Shown: piece after piece, positions 1-5,530 of the stretch
Layout: every line of letters begins with the position of its first letter
Numbering within the stretch: position 1 is the first letter of the stretch
DNA from: an uncultured Clostridia bacterium
GTDB lineage: Bacteria; Bacillota; Clostridia; Oscillospirales; Acutalibacteraceae
NCBI GenBank assembly: GCA_946409885.1
Contig: CAMJYF010000062.1
Span: 1-7,933 of the forward strand
Reading direction: 5' to 3'
DNA: 7,933 nucleotides
Notes under the pieces: generated by a model
What the model was told of the DNA's origin: nothing
The model's database searches: none
What the model saw: only the letters and a program-made list of their open reading frames with translations
Translations under genes and position numbers: made by a program

Positions 1-70
1 CGCGGAGGTGCTGATCGAAGAACCGACGACAGGCTTTGAGATCGCCGAATTCCGCATCACCAAAGCGTAG
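1..70 (+). CDS. 3' end of an unidentified protein (partial)
   Basis: The reading frame is open from the window edge (codons starting at base 2) to a TAG at 68-70. It encodes a 22-residue tail ending in EFRITKA. The composition is that of a normal soluble protein, but the piece is too short to assign a family. The stop codon is part of the GTAG head of a palindromic repeat that starts at 67, so the repeat sits exactly on the 3' boundary of this gene and may have supplied its stop. It runs in the same direction as the acetyltransferase that follows. Confidence 0.6.
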   Translation, partial: AEVLIEEPTTGFEIAEFRITKA

Positions 71-90
71 CACGCTGCCTCAGCAGCGTC
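67..90 (+). repeat. GTAG-headed REP-like palindrome, CT-stem type (unit A)
   Basis: A 24-bp unit: GTAG, two bases, then a perfect 7-bp inverted repeat, ACGCTGC / GCAGCGT, around the loop CTCA. A GTAG tetranucleotide at the foot of a short hairpin is the hallmark of REP sequences mobilised by RAYT (TnpA-REP) transposases. No such transposase gene is in this window. The same stem recurs at 2610-2633 and 2643-2666 on the opposite strand. Confidence 0.8.
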
Positions 91-107
91 ATATACGGGC
101 GTAGGGA

Positions 108-131
108 GACGGAGCTGAGGCTCCGTGCTAC
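108..131 (-). repeat. GTAG-headed REP-like palindrome, GA-stem type (unit B)
   Basis: This 24-bp unit on the minus strand has the same design as unit A: a GTAG head, the same CTCA loop and a 7-bp stem. The stem is ACGGAGC / GCTCCGT, so two stem positions differ and both arms have changed together. Units A and B face each other across 17 bp, forming a REPIN/BIME-like inverted pair of 65 bp. The unit ends 14 bp before the acetyltransferase start codon, so it would lie in that gene's leader if transcription begins upstream. Confidence 0.8.
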
Positions 132-145
132 CGCAGGTGCCAGAT

Positions 146-700
146 ATGGAAAACGAAAACTTGCTGTTTATCATACCTTCTGCCGACTATCTGGAAGAAA
201 TCCGCTCTTACCGGCAGGAATTTCTGGACGAGGGCGGTTCCATGGACGGCGCGGGGCCGCTGCGCCGCTTTGACGATCCCGCGGAGTGGCTGCAATGGAC
301 GGAACGCTGCCAAAACCCCGAAACCGTCCCGGAGGATATCGTACAGGCAACGCAGTTTATCTGTGTGCGGGAAAGCGACAACAGAGTGGTGGGTATGCTG
401 CAGGTGCGTCACACCTTCAACGATTATCTTGAAAAATACGCCGGGCATATCGGCTACTCCGTGCGCCCCTCCGAACGTAAAAAGGGATACGCGAAATGGA
501 TGCTGCGGCAGGGACTGGGTTTCTGCCGCACGATCGGGTTGCCGCGCGTCCTGATCACCTGCAAGGCCGGAAATGAAGCCAGCCGACGGACGATTCTCGC
601 CAACGGCGGCATATATGAAAACACGGTGGTAGAACCGGAGGAAGAAATCAGGCTGGAACGGTATTGGGTCGATCTCTCCCTTCCGTGGGACCAGCAATAA
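146..700 (+). CDS. GNAT family N-acetyltransferase
   Basis: A 184-residue protein of usual GNAT length, predicted to transfer an acetyl group from acetyl-CoA to an amine. The acetyl-CoA-binding motif A is visible as HIGYSVRPSERKKGYAKWML (about residues 101-120), with the R-x-x-G-x-A-type pyrophosphate loop. A later N-E-A-S-R-R segment (143-148) and an N-G-G turn (153-155) are typical of the family's C-terminal half. It resembles the group of predicted acetyltransferases of unknown substrate (COG3981-like). I chose the ATG at 146 because AGGTG at 135-139 is a plausible, weak ribosome binding site. The in-frame GTG at 125 lies inside a repeat unit and has none. The gene ends with TAA 20 bases before the next gene, so the two are probably co-transcribed. 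The substrate cannot be told from sequence. Confidence 0.85.
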   Translation: MENENLLFIIPSADYLEEIRSYRQEFLDEGGSMDGAGPLRRFDDPAEWLQWTERCQNPETVPEDIVQATQFICVRESDNRVVGMLQVRHTFNDYLEKYAGHIGYSVRPSERKKGYAKWMLRQGLGFCRTIGLPRVLITCKAGNEASRRTILANGGIYENTVVEPEEEIRLERYWVDLSLPWDQQ

Positions 701-720
701 AAGAGAAGGGACCGGTTACT

Positions 721-2007
721 ATGAGCAAAAGACGATTCCTTGCCGCGGCGCTCACCGCGGCGGCGGGCACGTTCACAACGCTTGCCGCAAAAGACAGATT
801 CAGCAGGTACCTTTCCGCGCCGGACAACAAGCGGCAGCTGATGGACCGGGGCGACGCCGCGGTGCAGAAGCTGGTGGGCAAGCTGGCCGATTCCGTACCG
901 GATAAGGGCCTCCCCTTCCTGAACCGCTACGACAACGCGGGATTTATGGAGGGCAGCGGCTGGTTTCTGGACAAACCCGCCGCCAACGCCTGCTGGTCCG
1001 TGGGCTACGCCAAGGCCAGCGTGGTGCCCAAGGAGTATAAGGGCGACCTGTACCTGGGCGGCTACCTGGCTTTTCCGCCCAACAGGGTAAACGGCATTAT
1101 CGACGAGCAGATGGTGCGGGCCGCGGCAGTGGACGACGGCTCCGGCCGGGGCATCCACGTCTTTGCCGTGATCGACTGCATCGGCATCTGCGGCACGGAT
1201 ATCCGCGCCATCCGGAAAGCCCTTTCCGACCTGATCGCCGAAAAGAACATCCTCTCCGTCAACGTCAGCGCCACCCACTGCCATTCCGGTATCGACACCA
1301 TGGGCATCTGGGGGGATCTGATCCAGGCGGTCAAAACCAACAAAAAGGCGGTGGCCAAGGGGCACCCGGAGGAGGCCGTCTCCGGCCGCAACCCGGATTT
1401 CATGGCTTTTCTGATCCAGACGGCGGCGGATACCATCCGCGCCGCGGTGGCGGGGATGAAGCCCGGAAGGCTCTCCTACGCCCGCAGGGATATCTCCGAT
1501 TACGTCCACGATAAACGGCCGCCCTATGTGACGGACCACACGCTGACGGCGCTGCGCTTCACGCCCGACGACGGCGGCAGACCGCTGACCGCCGTGTTCA
1601 TGGCGGCGCACCCCACCTGCTACGGCCCCCGCCAGCGGGAGGCGGTGTGCGACTTCCCGAAGTTCATGTGCACCAAGCTGGAGACGACCGGCACCGACGC
1701 CATGTTCATCCAGGGCGCCCAGTGCGCCGTGGCCGCCGACCGGGGCAAACACATCCCGGAAGGGCTGACCAACCCGGAGGGCATCAAAGCCTTCGGCGAG
1801 GCGCTGGCGGACTTCGTTCACGGCATCGGCCCGGAGGAATACAAAGAGATCGCGCCGTACCTGAACGTGATCGTAAGCGAGCTGTTTTTGCCCGCCGAAA
1901 ACAAGATACTGGAGCTGGCCGCGAAGCTGAAGCTGGTCAACAACGCCGTGGTGCGGGTGACCATGAAGAACGACCGCTTTGTGGACGCCAAGGTTCGGGA
2001 TCTGTAG
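721..2007 (+). CDS. Ceramidase-like metallohydrolase, N-terminal part up to an in-frame TAG
   Basis: These 428 codons run from an ATG preceded by AAGGGA (706-711) to a TAG at 2005-2007. The N-terminus, MSKRRFLAAALTAAAG, is a basic stretch then a hydrophobic one, so a signal peptide is likely. It has two arginines but lacks the spacing of a canonical Tat motif. The body resembles the neutral/alkaline ceramidase family (Pfam PF04734-like), zinc enzymes that cleave the amide bond of ceramides. THCHSG (185-190) and HPT (297-299) are candidate zinc-binding histidine motifs, and CDFPKFM (310-316) resembles a family motif. The remaining expected glutamate and tyrosine ligands are encoded after the TAG in the same frame. 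If translation stops here the product lacks part of its metal site and is probably inactive. It could instead belong to a related, unnamed family of Clostridia hydrolases; the family call is from motif memory, not a search. Confidence 0.7.
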   Translation: MSKRRFLAAALTAAAGTFTTLAAKDRFSRYLSAPDNKRQLMDRGDAAVQKLVGKLADSVPDKGLPFLNRYDNAGFMEGSGWFLDKPAANACWSVGYAKASVVPKEYKGDLYLGGYLAFPPNRVNGIIDEQMVRAAAVDDGSGRGIHVFAVIDCIGICGTDIRAIRKALSDLIAEKNILSVNVSATHCHSGIDTMGIWGDLIQAVKTNKKAVAKGHPEEAVSGRNPDFMAFLIQTAADTIRAAVAGMKPGRLSYARRDISDYVHDKRPPYVTDHTLTALRFTPDDGGRPLTAVFMAAHPTCYGPRQREAVCDFPKFMCTKLETTGTDAMFIQGAQCAVAADRGKHIPEGLTNPEGIKAFGEALADFVHGIGPEEYKEIAPYLNVIVSELFLPAENKILELAAKLKLVNNAVVRVTMKNDRFVDAKVRDL

Positions 2008-2391
2008 TCGCCCACCGAGATCGGCTTTGCGGAGCTGGGCGACGACCTGCGGCTGGCCATGGTGCCCGGCGAGCTGATGCCGGAGATCGCCGTGGGCGGC
2101 GCCTATGAGGAATGGGAGAGCTACAACGGCAAGCCCTGGCCCTTCCCGCCACTGAAGGAGATCCTTGGCGGCGACCTGGCGGTGATCGGCCTGTGCAACG
2201 ACTTTATCGGCTATATCATCCCGGATAACGACTTCGGCAGCATGTTCGCCCCGCTGCACTACGAGGAATCGGTCTCCGCCGGCGGCAGAACCGCCTCCAA
2301 CATCGTCAACGGGTTTATCCGGCTGAAGAAAAAGGCCGAGGAATTGCGGCGGAACGGACCGGTCAATATGACGAGAGACGAATCAATGTGA
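2008..2391 (+). pseudogene. C-terminal part of the ceramidase-like gene, downstream of the in-frame TAG
   Basis: Homologous-looking coding sequence resumes directly after the TAG in the same frame with no gap: SPTEIGFAELG, then VPGELMPE (glutamate 451 of the joined protein) and NDFIGYIIP (tyrosine 498). In ceramidases a glutamate in a PGE motif and a tyrosine further on complete the zinc site, so this stretch is needed for activity. The joined gene would be 556 codons including the TAG, ending at TGA 2389-2391. An ATG at 2059 (residue 447) could in principle restart translation, but no ribosome binding site precedes it. The simplest reading is a nonsense mutation or a base-call error. Readthrough is less likely, because TAG also ends the kinase gene at 5910. 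The stop codon lies at the edge of the foldback element that follows. Confidence 0.65.
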
Positions 2392-2608
2392 AAAGTTGAA
2401 AGTTAAAAGTTGAATTTCGGAACGCTTCGCGTTGGATCATATCATGTAGCACGGAGCCTCAGCTCCGTCAATCCGGATCACCTCTCGCAACACGGAGCCT
2501 CAGCTCCGTCAATCCGGATTACCTTTTGCAACACGGAGCCTCAGCGCCATTATATGATTCAAGCCCGCAAGGACTTCCGTATTTTAACTTTTCACTTTTT
2601 ACTTTTTA
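2392..2608. repeat. Foldback (MITE-like) element with long imperfect inverted ends
   Basis: The left end (about 2392-2445) and the right end (about 2549-2608) are imperfect inverted copies of each other over roughly 55 bp. Each has an outer run of AAAGTT/AAAAGT blocks, then CGGAA, a GC-rich patch, and an inner TTGGATCATATCATG against its partner TTGAATCATATAATG. Between the ends lie three copies of a 41-bp tandem repeat. There is no open reading frame with coding character, so it is non-autonomous. It begins at the stop codon of the hydrolase gene. The identity of the mobilising enzyme is unknown, and I saw no clear target duplication. Confidence 0.65.
2446..2550 (+). repeat. Three tandem 41-bp units carrying GA-stem palindromes (units C, D, E)
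   Basis: Palindromes with the ACGGAGC-CTCA-GCTCCGT stem start at 2446, 2487 and 2528, exactly 41 bp apart. The spacers after the first two are near-identical (AATCCGGATCACCTCTCGCA, then AATCCGGATTACCTTTTGCA). Only the first copy keeps the GTAG head; the second and third have GCAA instead. The third also has a damaged right arm (GCGCCAT) and runs into the inverted end of the enclosing foldback element. This suggests one authentic REP unit duplicated locally together with its flank, then decaying. Two spacers and a self-complementary repeat argue against a CRISPR. Confidence 0.8.
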
Positions 2609-2609
2609 A

Positions 2610-2666
2610 GACGCTGCTGAGGCAGCGTGCTACAGAAAGAATGACGCTGCTGAGGCAGCGCGCTAC
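2610..2666 (-). repeat. Two direct REP-like palindromes, CT-stem type (units F, G)
   Basis: Two 24-bp minus-strand units at 2610-2633 and 2643-2666 share the ACGCTGC / GCAGCGT stem of unit A and both keep the GTAG head (seen as CTAC on the plus strand). They are 33 bp apart. The second has one change next to the head (GCGCGC for GCGTGC). The sequences after them are related (AGAAAGAAT and GGAGGAATA), so the 33-bp unit seems to have been duplicated with its flank. Unit G ends directly at the GGAGG ribosome binding site of the oxidoreductase gene. Confidence 0.8.
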
Positions 2667-2677
2667 GGAGGAATACA

Positions 2678-3973
2678 ATGGCACAAACCCAACCGGTCAC
2701 CGCCGTTATCGTCGGCGGCGGTCACCGGGCAATTATCTACGGCGATTATTCGCTGAAGCATCCCGACGAGCTGAAAATCGTGGGCATTGCCGACCCCATG
2801 GCCGAGCGCAGGCAAATGGCCATGGCCCGCTACGGCTTTCCGCCGGAGAACTGCTTTGCTTCGGCGCAGGAGCTGGCGGCGCGGCCGAAATTCGCGGACG
2901 CGGTCATCAACGGCACCATGGACCACCAGCACTACGAAACCTCCCTTCCGCTGCTGCGGCGGGGCTATGATATGCTGCTGGAAAAGCCCTTTGCCGTCAG
3001 CGAGGCGGAAATGAAAGCGCTGATCCGCGCGGTGAAGGAGAACGGCTGCAGGGTGATGGTGTGTCACGTGCTGCGCTATACCCCCTTTTACCGGGAGATC
3101 AAGCGGCGCATCCTCTCCGGCGAGCTGGGCGAGATCATCAACATACAGATGGCGGAGCATGTCAGCTATCACCACCTTTCCACCTCTTACGTGCGGGGCA
3201 AGTGGGCCAACTCCGACCGCTGCAAAACCAGCATGCTGCTGGCCAAAAGCTGCCACGACATTGATATCATGATGTGGCTGATGGGCGACGTGAAGCCCCG
3301 CACCGTTTCCAGCGTTGGCGGCATTTTCCAGTTCCGGCCGGAAAACGCCCCTAAAGGAGCCGGCACCCGCTGCCTTGTGGATTGCCCTCTTGTTGACACC
3401 TGCCGCTATTCCGCCAAAAAGCTGTACTTTGAGCACCCCAACCGCTGGGAATGCTATGTGTGGAGCGAGCTGGAGCATCTGGAGAACGCCACCGACGAGG
3501 ACCGCTGGAATTCCCTGCTGCGCAGCCCCTACGGCCGGTGCATTTACCAATGCGACAACAACGTGGTGGATCACCAGTCCGTGCTGGTCAACTTTGAAAA
3601 CGGCGCCACGGGCACCCACAACATGATCGGCGGCAGCGCCCGCAGCGCCCGCCCCATCCATGTGATCGGCACAAAGGGCGAGCTGGAGGGCGTGTTTGAG
3701 GACGAGGTCATCACCGTGCGAAAAATCGCCGCCGAAGAGGAAAGCGGCTTTGTCACCGAGACCGTGGATCTTTCCGCCGCGGGAGCGGAGGGCCACGGCG
3801 GCGGCGATGACGCGCTGACCGCGGATTTTGTGCGCTACGTCTCCACCGGGGAACAGTCCATCTCCTGCACCGCCATTGAAAACTCCATCGCCGGGCACCT
3901 GACCGTCTTCCACGCGGATCAATCCCGCGAAAACGGCGGCATACCGGTGGCGTGCGACTTTTCGGCATATTGA
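2678..3973 (+). CDS. Gfo/Idh/MocA family NAD(P)-dependent oxidoreductase
   Basis: A 431-residue cytoplasmic protein predicted to oxidise or reduce a sugar, inositol or glycoside-type substrate with bound NAD(P). The N-terminal Rossmann fold is clear: VIVGGGHRAIIYGDY (10-24) is the dinucleotide loop, VGIADP (35-40) the second strand, and LEKPFAVS (101-108) the family's EKP motif with the catalytic lysine at 103. CHDIDIMMWLMG (192-203) supplies the conserved D and H of the active site. It is longer than a minimal family member (about 340-390), with an insertion around 225-295. This insertion carries C232, C236 and C242, followed by C259, C288 and C292, an arrangement suggestive of a metal or iron-sulfur site. 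The ATG at 2678 follows GGAGG at 2667-2671 with good spacing. The stop is TGA. The substrate is unknown, and the upstream acetyltransferase-hydrolase pair gives no firm hint. Confidence 0.9.
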   Translation: MAQTQPVTAVIVGGGHRAIIYGDYSLKHPDELKIVGIADPMAERRQMAMARYGFPPENCFASAQELAARPKFADAVINGTMDHQHYETSLPLLRRGYDMLLEKPFAVSEAEMKALIRAVKENGCRVMVCHVLRYTPFYREIKRRILSGELGEIINIQMAEHVSYHHLSTSYVRGKWANSDRCKTSMLLAKSCHDIDIMMWLMGDVKPRTVSSVGGIFQFRPENAPKGAGTRCLVDCPLVDTCRYSAKKLYFEHPNRWECYVWSELEHLENATDEDRWNSLLRSPYGRCIYQCDNNVVDHQSVLVNFENGATGTHNMIGGSARSARPIHVIGTKGELEGVFEDEVITVRKIAAEEESGFVTETVDLSAAGAEGHGGGDDALTADFVRYVSTGEQSISCTAIENSIAGHLTVFHADQSRENGGIPVACDFSAY

Positions 3974-4004
3974 CAAATTGCAGTTTACGAGATGACGTGG
4001 ACCC

Positions 4005-4159
4005 TGTAGGGGCGGGCACTGACCGCCCGTATTTCCCATAAAAATCCATAAAATGTCATAATAATCAGGCAAGATCAACCATAATGATCGGAATTATGAT
4101 GGATTTCAATGTGGTATTGTGGGAAAAACGGTTGCGGGCGGTCAGTGCCCGCCCCTACA
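4005..4159. repeat. REPIN-like foldback element with perfect 25-bp inverted arms
   Basis: The arms at 4005-4029 and 4135-4159 are perfect inverted copies. Each starts TGTAGGGGCGGGCACTGACC and ends GCCCG. Each arm is itself a hairpin (GGGCGG, 7-base loop, CCGCCC) preceded by GTAG, like the other palindromes in this window. The inner flanks are also inverted, less exactly: TTTCCCATAAAA against TTTCCCACAATA, and AAATCCATAAAATGTC against AAATCCATCATAATTC. The whole 155 bp can therefore fold into one long hairpin. Repeats opening with GTAGGGGCG are known dispersed elements in Clostridia and some other bacteria. It lies between two plus-strand genes and may also attenuate readthrough from the oxidoreductase. 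The rest of the 3974-4258 gap holds only the promoter and hairpin listed separately. Confidence 0.8.
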
Positions 4160-4186
4160 AAGCGCTCGCCCAATCCCTGTTTTCCA

Positions 4187-4215
4187 GTCACACATTCCTC
4201 ACCCTCCCATATGAT
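4187..4215 (+). promoter_or_regulatory. Possible promoter of the cysteine-rich gene
   Basis: GTCACA (4187-4192) and TATGAT (4210-4215) are separated by 17 bp and match four and five of six consensus bases for a housekeeping promoter. The overlapping CATATGAT (4208-4215) also fits the CATANNNT pattern of mother-cell sporulation promoters, with ACAC about 15 bp upstream. The two readings cannot be separated without transcript data. Confidence 0.3.
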
Positions 4216-4240
4216 GTAGTGAAGTTTTCACTTTCATCAT
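4211..4240 (+). promoter_or_regulatory. Hairpin just upstream of the ribosome binding site
   Basis: ATGATG and AGTGAA pair with TTCACT and CATCAT around a 3-base loop, giving two 6-bp stems separated by a small internal loop. It ends 5 bases before the GGGAGG ribosome binding site at 4246-4251. It overlaps the proposed -10 box, so it could be an operator. If the true transcript starts further upstream, it could be an RNA element controlling translation. It may also be a chance structure. Confidence 0.35.
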
Positions 4241-4258
4241 CTTTCGGGAGGTTTTTTT

Positions 4259-5104
4259 ATGGCTGATTTGCTCAACAACAATCCGACGGAAAACGCGCAG
4301 AACCGGCGCATCCGCGAGGCCATCTGCGTGGACACGGCCCGGGTGTATGATTCCTGCGCCGACAAGGACTGTCTGGCGGACCTGCGGGTCTACCTGACGG
4401 AGGGAGCCCAGGCGATCATCGACAACGCCACCGCCATCCGCTGCCGGGGGTGCGAGGTCATCAACGTGTATACGGACGTGGAGCCCGTCCCCTTCAACCG
4501 GGGCTACTACTCGGTGGACATCACCTTTTTCTTCGCGGTGAACGTGGATGCCTTCTCCGCCCCCACCGCCCAGCCCACCGCCGTGACCGGGCTTTGCGTG
4601 TTTGCCAAAAAGGCGATTCTGTACGGCAGCGAGGGCAGCGTAAAGGTCTTTTCCTCGGAATACGCCGACGGGGCGGAGGAGCAGCTGCCGCCGGTCTCCA
4701 CCAACCCGGTGGCCAAGGTGCAGGTGGCCCAGCCCCTTTGTCTGGACGCCAGGCTCTGCCGCAGCTGCGACTGCTGCAACAACATCAACGACGCCCGCAA
4801 CGGCATTCCGCAGTCCATCTGCCGGTACTTTGGCGGCACCTTCCAGAACGGTGAAACGGAACGGGCGCTGCGGGCCACCATCGGCCTGTTTTCCATCGTG
4901 CAGCTGGAACGCAGCGTGCAGATGCTGATCCCGGCCTACGACTTCTGCATGCCCGGCAAGGAGTGCAGCAACGACACGGAAACGCCCTGTGATTCCTTCC
5001 GCAAGATCCGCTTCCCGGTGAACGAGTTCTTCCCGCCCGCCGAAAGCGACGCGCAGGAAAACCAGTCAGACGGCTTCGATCCCCCCTGCTGCTGCGGACG
5101 GTAA
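4259..5104 (+). CDS. Cysteine-rich conserved Clostridia-type protein of unknown function
   Basis: I do not recognise a named family for this 281-residue protein, although the opening (REAICVDTARVYDSCADKDC) feels like a conserved Clostridia hypothetical protein. It has 18 cysteines at 23, 33, 38, 62, 65, 113, 161, 167, 170, 172, 173, 188, 230, 236, 244 and 277-279. The notable clusters are RCRGC, LCRSCDCC and a terminal CCCGR. There is no signal peptide or membrane segment, so it is probably made in the cytoplasm. Residues 66-135 look like beta-strand-rich sequence (EPVPFNRGYYSVDITFFFAV). Such cysteine content, with no secretion signal, would suit a spore-coat or crust component that is cross-linked during sporulation, or a metal-binding protein; this is inference only. 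GGGAGG (4246-4251) lies 7 bases before the ATG. The gene stands alone and is followed by a strong hairpin. Confidence 0.8.
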   Translation: MADLLNNNPTENAQNRRIREAICVDTARVYDSCADKDCLADLRVYLTEGAQAIIDNATAIRCRGCEVINVYTDVEPVPFNRGYYSVDITFFFAVNVDAFSAPTAQPTAVTGLCVFAKKAILYGSEGSVKVFSSEYADGAEEQLPPVSTNPVAKVQVAQPLCLDARLCRSCDCCNNINDARNGIPQSICRYFGGTFQNGETERALRATIGLFSIVQLERSVQMLIPAYDFCMPGKECSNDTETPCDSFRKIRFPVNEFFPPAESDAQENQSDGFDPPCCCGR

Positions 5105-5134
5105 TTAAGGAATAAGAAACAGGCGGGAAGAAAC

Positions 5135-5174
5135 AGAGACAGATCTGCGTCGCGCAAAACGCAGGTCTGTCTCT
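5135..5174 (+). terminator. Hairpin terminator between convergent genes
   Basis: A 16-bp stem (AGAGACAGATCTGCGT against its complement with one G-U pair) around an 8-base loop lies 30 bases after the cysteine-rich gene. The plus-strand T-run after it is short (GACGCATTTTG). Read from the minus strand, it follows the toxin gene and is succeeded by GTTTCTTCCC. It probably serves both convergent transcripts. Confidence 0.7.
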
Positions 5175-5221
5175 GACGCATTTTGTATGGGAGCGGAGGA
5201 TCGCCAACAACAGAATAGATA

Positions 5222-5530
5222 TTACGGCCGCAACAGCCATTGATAGTCCTGACGGCAATCCAGGATATAATCCACATAGACAGCGTCGTCCCTGATCTGG
5301 TATAAAACAAGATACCACTTTTCAACATACATTTTATGATACTTGTTTTTGGGAAGTTCATCCTCTTCCAGAAAGGGAAAGCGATGCGGCATTTCCTCCA
5401 GCGACCGAAGCGCCGCCATGATCCGGTCTTTTGTCTTCCGCGCCGCCGGTTTGCTGACATCAGCCAGAAAAGCGATATGGTTCGTCATATCCCTGACGGC
5501 CGCATCGGAAACGATCAGCTGATATTTCAT
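5222..5530 (-). CDS. ParE/RelE-superfamily toxin of a type II toxin-antitoxin system
   Basis: A 102-residue protein of normal length for the family. The order of elements fits ParE/RelE toxins: a starting strand MKYQLIVSDAAVRDM, a helical hairpin (about 15-48), then a strand pair YHKMYVEKWYLVLYQI and VYVDYILDCRQDYQWLL. The last part matches the usual R-x-D-Y ending. Members either cleave mRNA on the ribosome or poison DNA gyrase; which applies here cannot be told. The ATG at 5530-5528 overlaps the antitoxin's TGA by one base, so translation is coupled. A TTG codon directly before it would add one methionine and is less likely. The gene ends with TAA and is followed by the shared terminator at 5135-5174. 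Confidence 0.88.
   Translation of the reverse strand: MKYQLIVSDAAVRDMTNHIAFLADVSKPAARKTKDRIMAALRSLEEMPHRFPFLEEDELPKNKYHKMYVEKWYLVLYQIRDDAVYVDYILDCRQDYQWLLRP

Noticed and set aside
125..146. Upstream GTG start for the acetyltransferase
   Set aside because: The GTG lies inside a repeat unit without a ribosome binding site, and the added residues (LPQVPD) are repeat-derived. The ATG at 146 is better placed.
664..721. Earlier start for the ceramidase-like gene inside the acetyltransferase gene
   Set aside because: It would put a 19-residue shadow of the acetyltransferase before a clear signal peptide. The ATG at 721 has AAGGGA upstream.
2005..2007. Genome-wide reassignment of TAG to an amino acid
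   Set aside because: The kinase gene ends in TAG at its normal family length with a terminator just beyond, and the first gene fragment also ends in TAG. TAG therefore works as a stop here.
454..2259. A 601-codon minus-strand open frame opposite the acetyltransferase and hydrolase genes
   Set aside because: It is antisense to two recognisable proteins, low-complexity in H, G, A, V and R, and has no ribosome binding site. GC-rich codon third positions leave the opposite strand free of stops. It is a shadow.
2446..2550. 41-bp periodic repeats as a short CRISPR array
   Set aside because: The spacers are near-identical rather than unique, the repeat is a full palindrome that also occurs singly elsewhere, and no cas genes are present.
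2663..4078. A 471-codon minus-strand open frame opposite the oxidoreductase
   Set aside because: Shadow of the Gfo/Idh gene for the same reason; its translation resembles no protein.
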